Source: Modestobacter sp. (GTDB taxonomy: Bacteria > Actinomycetota > Actinomycetes > Mycobacteriales > Geodermatophilaceae). Taken from it: 5,473 nucleotides of DNA. A program made the position numbers and the translations under genes. The DNA is taken from positions 1-5,473 of the forward strand of contig JAOPVN010000328.1 of NCBI GenBank assembly GCA_025966175.1, written 5' to 3'. Positions 1 through 5,473 of this stretch are shown in pieces (position 1 is the first letter of the stretch; every line of letters begins with the position of its first letter). The notes beneath the pieces were generated by a model. It saw nothing but the letters and a program-made list of their open reading frames with translations, made no database searches and was not told the origin of the DNA.

Positions 1-691
1 GGCCCTTGGCGGCCAGCGCCGGCCGGGCGCGGACCAGGTACTCCTGCACGGCACGGACGGCGTAGCTCCCGACCGGGACGACGCGCTCCTTGCCGCCCTT
101 GCCGGCCAGCCGCACCGCGGCCGAGGCGAGGTCGAGGTCGTCGACGGCCAGCCCGACCGCCTCGGAGATGCGCGCGCCGGTGCCGTAGAGCAGCTCCAGC
201 AGCGCCCGGTCGCGCAGCCCCCGCGGGCCCTCGAGCGAGCCGGCGCCGGCGATCAGCGCCTCCACCGACTCCACCGGGATCGCCTTGGGCAACCGGCGCG
301 CGGGGGCGGGAGGTTTCACCTCGGCGGCGACGTCGGCGGGCACCAGCCCATCGAGCAGCGCGAAGCGGTGCAGCCCACGGACGGCGACCACCGCGCGCGC
401 TGCCGATGTCGCGGACAGCGGCGGGTGCTCGTCGTCGCCGGAGCGCAGGGCGACCAGGAACGCGGCGACGTCGGACTCCCCCACCTCACCGAGGCCGGTC
501 ACGCCGGCCGCGGCCAGGAAGTCCGCGTAGCGCCGGAGGTCGCGGCGGTAGGAAGTGATCGTGTTGGCCGCCAGGCCGCGCTCGACGGTGAGGTGGTCGA
601 GGTAGCCGCCGACCACCCGCTCGACGGCGGGACCGGCGGGGGCGGTCGGGCGGGCGAGGGCGGTGGGGCGGGCCGGAGATGCAGCCGTCAG
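1..691 (-). CDS. xerD: Tyrosine site-specific recombinase XerD (3' end outside window)
   Basis: This is the first 230 codons of a XerC/XerD-type recombinase; the family is about 300 residues, so roughly the last quarter lies beyond the left edge. XerD acts with XerC and FtsK at dif to resolve chromosome dimers. Residues 1-22 are a Pro/Ala/Thr-rich leader. Residues about 23-125 form the SAM-like core-binding domain, containing YLDHLTVERGLAANTITSYR. The catalytic domain starts near 135. The first catalytic Arg is R174 in GTGARISE and the catalytic Lys is K198 in GKGGKER; their 24-residue spacing equals that of R148 and K172 in E. coli XerD. The His, Arg, His and Tyr nucleophile are off the window. 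The proposed start is CTG at 691, because AGGAGGT at 704-698 sits 6-7 bases upstream and no canonical in-frame start exists nearby. The fallback is GTG at 616, without a good ribosome site. XerD rather than XerC is inferred from the pyrG/Nudix neighbourhood. Confidence 0.9.
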   Translation of the reverse strand, partial: MTAASPARPTALARPTAPAGPAVERVVGGYLDHLTVERGLAANTITSYRRDLRRYADFLAAAGVTGLGEVGESDVAAFLVALRSGDDEHPPLSATSAARAVVAVRGLHRFALLDGLVPADVAAEVKPPAPARRLPKAIPVESVEALIAGAGSLEGPRGLRDRALLELLYGTGARISEAVGLAVDDLDLASAAVRLAGKGGKERVVPVGSYAVRAVQEYLVRARPALAAKG

Positions 692-1803
692 GACAGCACC
701 TCCTGCCAGCGGACCGAGGGCAGGCCGTGCGCGTCGGCGACGCCGGCGTGCACGAGCTGTCCGCCGGCCACGTTGACCCCGCGGGCCAGCGCCGGGTCGG
801 CGGCCAGCGCGGCCGGCGTGCCCTGGTCGGCCAGCGCGAGCACGTAGGGCAGCGTGACGTTGGTCAGCGCGTAGGTGGAGGTGTGCGGCACGGCGCCGGG
901 CATGTTGGCCACGCAGTAGAAGACCGACCCGTGGACGACGAACGTCGGGTCGTCGTGCGTGGTCGGGCGGGTGTCCTCGAAGCAGCCGCCCTGGTCGACC
1001 GCGATGTCGACCAGCACCGAGCCGGGCAACATCTGCGACACCAGCTCGTTGCTCACCAGCGTGGGCGCCTTCGCCCCGGGCACCAGGACGGCCCCGATCA
1101 CCAGGTCGGCGTCCAGCACCGCCCGCTCGACCTCCAGGGCGTTGGAGGCGACGGTCTGCAGGTGCCCGCGGTAGAGCCGGTCGGCGGCGCGCAGCTTCTC
1201 CAGGTCGCGGTCCAGCACGGTGACCTGCGCCTGCATGCCCAGCGCGATCGTCGCAGCGTTCATCCCGGAAACCCCGGCGCCCAGGACGACGACCTTGGCC
1301 GCGTGCACCCCGGAGACGCCGCCGAGCAGCACCCCGCGACCGCCGGAGGCCCGCTCCAGGGTGTGCGCCCCCACCTGCGGGGCCATCCGCCCGGCCACCT
1401 CCGACATCGGCGCCAGCAGCGGCAGCGCGCCGCCGTCGGTCTGCACCGTCTCGTAGGCGATTGCGGTGGTGCCGGAGGCGAGCAGCGCGTCGGTGCACTC
1501 GCGGGAGGCGGCCAGGTGCAGGTAGGTGAACAGCGTCTGACCGGCGCGCATCCGGCCGTACTCCTCGGCGACGGGCTCCTTGACCTTCAGCAACAGGTCG
1601 GCCGCGCCCCACACGTCGTCGGCGGTGGGCACGATGTGCGCCCCGGCGGCGGTGAAGTCGGCGTCCGGGATGGACGAGCCGGCGCCCGCGTCGTGCTCCA
1701 CGAGCACCTCGTGCCCGGCGGCGACCAGTTCGGTCACCCCCGAGGGGGTCAAGGCGACCCGGTACTCGCGGTTCTTGACCTCTCGGGCGACACCGACCCG
1801 CAT
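688..1803 (-). CDS. ald: Alanine dehydrogenase
   Basis: This is a cytosolic NAD-dependent L-alanine dehydrogenase, which reversibly converts L-alanine to pyruvate, ammonia and NADH. It links alanine use to central carbon and nitrogen metabolism, and mycobacterial Ald also reduces glyoxylate. The 371-residue product equals the length I recall for M. tuberculosis Ald, and the key residues fall at the same numbers: R15, K75 (LLKVKEP), the active-site acid/base H96 (YLHLAAS), S134, the Rossmann motif GAGVSG at 175-180, D198 binding the NAD ribose, and D270 (DIAVDQGG). A GTG two codons upstream, at 1809, also opens the frame. I prefer ATG 1803 because GGGGAG at 1818-1813 is 9 bases from it but only 3 from the GTG, and because the family begins MRVG. 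The gene runs into xerD with a 4-base overlap. No AldR-type regulator is adjacent. Confidence 0.97.
   Translation of the reverse strand: MRVGVAREVKNREYRVALTPSGVTELVAAGHEVLVEHDAGAGSSIPDADFTAAGAHIVPTADDVWGAADLLLKVKEPVAEEYGRMRAGQTLFTYLHLAASRECTDALLASGTTAIAYETVQTDGGALPLLAPMSEVAGRMAPQVGAHTLERASGGRGVLLGGVSGVHAAKVVVLGAGVSGMNAATIALGMQAQVTVLDRDLEKLRAADRLYRGHLQTVASNALEVERAVLDADLVIGAVLVPGAKAPTLVSNELVSQMLPGSVLVDIAVDQGGCFEDTRPTTHDDPTFVVHGSVFYCVANMPGAVPHTSTYALTNVTLPYVLALADQGTPAALAADPALARGVNVAGGQLVHAGVADAHGLPSVRWQEVLS
698..704 (-). promoter_or_regulatory. Shine-Dalgarno site of xerD inside ald
   Basis: The minus strand reads AGGAGGT here, a perfect anti-16S match, formed by the last sense codons of ald (Gln-Glu-Val). 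It is 6 bases from the CTG at 691, which overlaps the ald stop as CTGA. It supports the CTG as the xerD start and suggests that xerD translation is coupled to ald translation. Confidence 0.65.
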
Positions 1804-1812
1804 CAGCACTGA

Positions 1813-1818
1813 CTCCCC
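1813..1818 (-). promoter_or_regulatory. Shine-Dalgarno site of ald
   Basis: The minus strand reads GGGGAG, 9 bases before ATG 1803 and only 3 bases before the alternative GTG at 1809. The spacing favours the ATG and so the 371-residue form of alanine dehydrogenase. Confidence 0.55.
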
Positions 1819-1893
1819 GTCTCGGCGGACGTCCCCGGGGTGCCGGCGACGCCACCGCGTCGTGGCGGCCCGGTCGGGGCGCGCCTCGGCCGG

Positions 1894-1899
1894 AGTCTA
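1894..1899 (-). promoter_or_regulatory. Possible -10 element for ald
   Basis: The minus strand reads TAGACT, fitting the actinobacterial TANNNT -10 pattern, about 90 bases upstream of the ald start codon. No good -35 hexamer lies at the usual 16-19-base spacing; a GTGACC is 22 bases away. In such GC-rich DNA an isolated TANNNT is uncommon, which is the only support. Confidence 0.3.
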
Positions 1900-1937
1900 G
1901 GCACGGGGCGGCCCGGCGGAGGGTCACCGGGCGGGCT

Positions 1938-1961
1938 CGACCCGTCGTCCCGGCGTCCCGG
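1938..1961. repeat. Short tandem direct repeat, 8-bp unit
   Basis: CGTCCCGG occurs twice in perfect tandem (1946-1953 and 1954-1961), preceded by a degenerate copy CGACCCGT (1938-1945, 6 of 8 matching). It lies in the divergent intergenic region, 12 bases before the inverted repeat at 1974. It could be a protein-binding array or chance in GC-rich DNA. Confidence 0.5.
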
Positions 1962-1973
1962 ATCGCCGTCGCG

Positions 1974-1997
1974 CCCGGCATGACGGACCATGCCGGG
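1974..1997. promoter_or_regulatory. Perfect 9-bp inverted repeat upstream of the membrane-protein gene
   Basis: The sequence is CCCGGCATG, a 6-base spacer ACGGAC, then CATGCCGGG, so the arms are perfect reverse complements. It ends 32 bases before the ATG at 2030. It could be an operator for a dimeric regulator, or a stable 9-bp stem with a 6-base loop in the 5' untranslated region of the plus-strand gene. It has no U-run, so it is not a classical terminator. The dyad is seen directly; its function is inferred. Confidence 0.6.
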
Positions 1998-2029
1998 GAC
2001 CCGCCCCCGCGTCCCTCCGGAGCTGCCCG

Positions 2030-2647
2030 ATGCGCCTCTACGCCGACCGTCCCGAGCACCGAACCCGGCAGCTCGCCGCCGATCTCGGCCTGCTGGCCTG
2101 GGCGGCGCTGTGGGTGCTGGTCGCCCGGGTGGTGCACGAGGCGGTGCTGGTGCTCGCCGAGCCCGGCCAGGCCGTGGCCGACCTGGGCCGGTCCATCTCG
2201 GACACGATGGGCTCCGCGGCGGGCGTGGCCGCGGACGTCCCGGTGGTCGGTGACGAGCTGGCCAGCCCCTTCGATGCGCTCGGCAGCGCGGGCAGAGCGG
2301 TCACCGGCGCCGGCGAGGGCGCCTCGGACGCCGCGCGGACCCTGGCGACGGTGCTCGCCGTCGTCCTCGTGGTGCTGCCGGTCGGCTGGCTGCTGCTGCG
2401 CTGGCTCCGCTGGCGGATGGGCTGGCTGCGGGAGGCGACCGCTGCCGACCGGCTCCTCGCCGGCGGCCCCGACGGGCTCCCCGACCTCGAGCTGCTGGCC
2501 GCCCGGGCGATGGCGACCGCCCCGCTCCCCCAGCTCGCCCGTCTGCCGGCCGGCACGGGGGCCGGCTGGCGGGCGGGCGACCCGGCGGCGCTCCGCGCGC
2601 TGGCCGGGCTGGAGCTGGGTCGGTTGGGGCTGTGGACACCCCAGTGA
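2030..2647 (+). CDS. Uncharacterised two-pass membrane protein
   Basis: I do not recognise a named family. The 205-residue product has two hydrophobic segments, about 17-43 (LLAWAALWVLVARVVHEAVL) and about 105-126 (TLATVLAVVLVVLPVGWLLL). Basic residues cluster before the first (R2, R7, R11, R13) and after the second (R124, R127, R129). By the positive-inside rule both ends face the cytosol, with residues about 44-104 outside. That loop is Gly/Ala/Ser-rich with several acidic residues and could form amphipathic helix. The cytosolic tail (about 130-205) is Ala/Leu/Arg-rich with LELLAARAMA and LAGLELGRLG. The start is supported by CCGGAG at 2017-2022, 7 bases before the ATG. Codon third positions are strongly GC-biased, as in a real gene. 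It is alone on the plus strand, diverging from ald and converging on the GlcG-family gene. There is no catalytic motif and no signal peptidase site. Confidence 0.82.
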   Translation: MRLYADRPEHRTRQLAADLGLLAWAALWVLVARVVHEAVLVLAEPGQAVADLGRSISDTMGSAAGVAADVPVVGDELASPFDALGSAGRAVTGAGEGASDAARTLATVLAVVLVVLPVGWLLLRWLRWRMGWLREATAADRLLAGGPDGLPDLELLAARAMATAPLPQLARLPAGTGAGWRAGDPAALRALAGLELGRLGLWTPQ

Positions 2648-2657
2648 GGAGCCCTGC

Positions 2658-3071
2658 TCAGCTGACGCTGTACCCGCAGGCCGCCACCGCGGCGGCGCAG
2701 ACGTCCTCGTCCTGCTGGCCGGTGCCGCCACTGGCGCCCAGCGCGCCGAGCAGCTGCCCGTCGGAGTAGATCGGGACGGCGCCCGGCTGCGGGGTGAACC
2801 GGCCGTGGGTCATCGCCGTCAACGCGGAGGCGAAGTTCGGCAGCGGGTCCATCTTCGCCTTCTGCGCGGCGCTGGGCGCACCGTAGGCGGCCGCCGTCCA
2901 GGCCTTGCCCTGCGCCACCTCGGCGGAGATCCAGGGCGCCCCGTCCATCCGGACCAGCGCCACGAGGTGGCCGCCCGGGTCCATGACGGCGAAGGACATC
3001 GGGACGCCCACCGTGGTGGACTCCTCGCGGGCGGCCTGCAGCAGGGACAGGGCCTGGTCGTGTGTCAGCAC
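2658..3071 (-). CDS. GlcG/HbpS-family (DUF336) protein
   Basis: This is a small cytosolic protein of the GlcG/HbpS family, which includes the haem-binding HbpS of Streptomyces and GlcG of the glycolate operon; the substrate of this copy is unknown. The 137 residues match the usual 135-145. Family motifs in order are DPGGHLVALVRMDGA (31-45), GKAWTA (55-60), PGAVPIYSDGQLLGALGASG (96-115) and QQDEDVC (119-125). There is no signal peptide, unlike secreted HbpS. I chose GTG 3071 because GAAGG lies 7 bases upstream and relatives begin with MLT-like sequences. A TTG at 3107 would add 12 residues but has no ribosome site. Two Cys (125, 132) lie near the end. The gene is 46 bases after the Nudix gene on the same strand, so it may share its transcript. 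No glycolate oxidase genes are adjacent, so a glycolate role is not supported. Confidence 0.9.
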   Translation of the reverse strand: MLTHDQALSLLQAAREESTTVGVPMSFAVMDPGGHLVALVRMDGAPWISAEVAQGKAWTAAAYGAPSAAQKAKMDPLPNFASALTAMTHGRFTPQPGAVPIYSDGQLLGALGASGGTGQQDEDVCAAAVAACGYSVS

Positions 3072-3078
3072 CCGGTCA

Positions 3079-3083
3079 CCTTC
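3079..3083 (-). promoter_or_regulatory. Shine-Dalgarno site of the GlcG-family gene
   Basis: The minus strand reads GAAGG followed by TGACC, partly complementary to the 16S 3' tail, with 7 bases before GTG 3071. It decides in favour of this start over the TTG at 3107, which is preceded by a pyrimidine-rich stretch. Confidence 0.45.
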
Positions 3084-3117
3084 GCCCGGACGGAGCTCCG
3101 GAGGCAAACCGAGAGGA

Positions 3118-3702
3118 TCAGCCGGCGTCGAGCGGCCGCAGCCGCGGCGAGCCGGCCCGCAGCTGGGCGGCGGCGAGCAGGCCGATGACGGCGAGGGAGT
3201 TGCGCACCTTCCCGTCGAACACCCACTGGACGGCCTCGGCCAGCGGCACCCGCTCCACGGTCATGTCCAGCTCTTCGTGCTCGACCGTGAAACCGACGGG
3301 CCGGGCGGCGGCGGAGAGCCCCTCGGCCAGGTACATCAGCACCAGCTCGTCGCAGAAGCCCGGCGACGGGTACTGGGTGGTCAACAGCGACCACCGCTGC
3401 GCGGCCAGCTGCGTCTCCTCGGCCAGCTCCCGGCGCGCGGTCTCCACCGGCGGCTCGCCGTCGACGTCCCGCAGCCCGGCCGGCAGCTCCCACAGGTGCT
3501 CACCGACCGGATGCCGGTACTGGCGCAGCATGACCACACGGTCCTCGTCGTCGATCGCGACGATCCCGACCGCGCCCGGGTGGTGCACGACCTCCCGCAC
3601 GCTGTGGCCGCCGCCGGGCATCGCCACGGTGTCCTTGCGCAGCGAGATGATCCGGCCCCGGTAGATCTCCTCGCTGGCGAGGACCTCGTACTCGTGACTC
3701 AT
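3118..3702 (-). CDS. Nudix hydrolase, ADP-ribose pyrophosphatase type
   Basis: This is a predicted cytosolic ADP-ribose pyrophosphatase, splitting ADP-ribose to AMP and ribose 5-phosphate with Mg2+ or Mn2+. The 194-residue product has an N-terminal beta-rich dimerisation part (1-40, with YRGRIISLRKDTV). The Nudix fold follows, with LRQYRHPVGEHLWELPAG at 59-76 and the Nudix helix from G76 through E83, R91 E92, E95 and E96. The SPGFCDE motif at 113-119 is typical of ADP-ribose hydrolases, and a later acidic loop, EHEELDM (141-147), resembles the catalytic loop of mycobacterial Rv1700. Two box details differ from G-x5-E...EExG: six residues between G76 and E83, and Gln98 at the last Gly position. 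The start ATG 3702 lies 28 bases after the pyrG stop, with only weak ribosome-site matches. The pyrG-Nudix pair is, as I recall, a conserved actinobacterial arrangement. Substrate is inferred from family resemblance. Confidence 0.93.
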   Translation of the reverse strand: MSHEYEVLASEEIYRGRIISLRKDTVAMPGGGHSVREVVHHPGAVGIVAIDDEDRVVMLRQYRHPVGEHLWELPAGLRDVDGEPPVETARRELAEETQLAAQRWSLLTTQYPSPGFCDELVLMYLAEGLSAAARPVGFTVEHEELDMTVERVPLAEAVQWVFDGKVRNSLAVIGLLAAAQLRAGSPRLRPLDAG

Positions 3703-3730
3703 CGCTCGCCCGTCGCCTTCGCAGCCGCCA

Positions 3731-5452
<1,722 letters not shown>

Positions 5453-5460
5453 GGACGCCC

Positions 5461-5466
5461 ACGTTA
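5461..5466 (-). promoter_or_regulatory. Possible -10 element of a leaderless pyrG transcript
   Basis: The minus strand reads TAACGT, matching TANNNT, with 8 bases before GTG 5452. Transcription starting at or next to that GTG would give a message without a leader, which is common in actinobacteria and fits the absence of a Shine-Dalgarno site. The spacing is 1-2 bases longer than usual, and the -35 region lies outside the window. Confidence 0.35.
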
Positions 5467-5473
5467 ACACGGG

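Noticed and set aside
285..847. Small plus-strand frames over xerD and the end of ald
   Set aside because: They are antisense to clear recombinase and alanine dehydrogenase motifs and have no ribosome site or recognisable domain.
679..1812. Long plus-strand open frame of 377 codons
   Set aside because: It is the antisense shadow of ald. Its translation is His/Gly/Gln/Arg-rich low complexity, while the minus strand encodes a complete alanine dehydrogenase.
1833..1885. CCCCGGGG and GGCGCGCC palindromes upstream of ald
   Set aside because: These 8-bp GC-only palindromes are expected frequently in DNA of this composition and show no arrangement with a promoter.
2645..2660. Possible bidirectional terminator between the convergent stops
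   Set aside because: Only a 4-bp stem can form and no T-run follows on either strand.
3091..3100. 10-bp palindrome CGGAGCTCCG between the Nudix and GlcG-family genes
   Set aside because: It is short and made almost wholly of G and C, overlaps another small palindrome, and has no T-run or second copy, so chance is the simplest explanation.
1980..3188. 402-codon plus-strand frame starting inside the inverted repeat
   Set aside because: It is out of frame with the membrane protein gene and antisense to the GlcG-family gene, and its Arg/Pro/Ser-rich translation looks like a shadow.

Overview
The window is very GC-rich with strongly GC-biased third codon positions, which points to a high-GC actinobacterium. 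The gene set and protein sequences resemble Geodermatophilaceae or Streptomyces/Mycobacterium relatives; this placement is inference, not a search result. Most of the window holds conserved chromosomal housekeeping genes. I found no CRISPR array, insertion sequence, phage gene, tRNA or rRNA.

Layout from high to low coordinates on the minus strand: pyrG (CTP synthase, about 5452 to 3731), a Nudix ADP-ribose pyrophosphatase (3702 to 3118) and a GlcG/HbpS-family protein (3071 to 2658) form a closely spaced run with gaps of 28 and 46 bases. A two-membrane-segment protein of unknown function (2030-2647) lies on the plus strand and converges on the GlcG-family gene with only 10 bases between their stop codons. 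A 226-base divergent intergenic region (1804-2029) then separates it from ald (alanine dehydrogenase, 1803 to 688). ald overlaps by 4 bases with a xerD-like tyrosine recombinase gene, which runs off the left edge with its last quarter missing.

The pyrG, Nudix and xerD neighbourhood matches what I recall of the actinobacterial chromosome region that leads on to parA-like and scpA/scpB genes. The recombinase is therefore most likely XerD, the partner in chromosome dimer resolution. Here the glcG-like gene, the plus-strand membrane-protein gene and ald sit between the Nudix gene and xerD.

I do not see a clearly new biological system. The points most worth checking are: a probable CTG start codon for xerD with a perfect Shine-Dalgarno sequence inside the end of ald; a perfect 9-bp inverted repeat plus an adjacent 8-bp tandem repeat in front of the uncharacterised membrane-protein gene; a possible leaderless start for pyrG; and a Nudix box with one extra residue and Gln in place of the usual final Gly.
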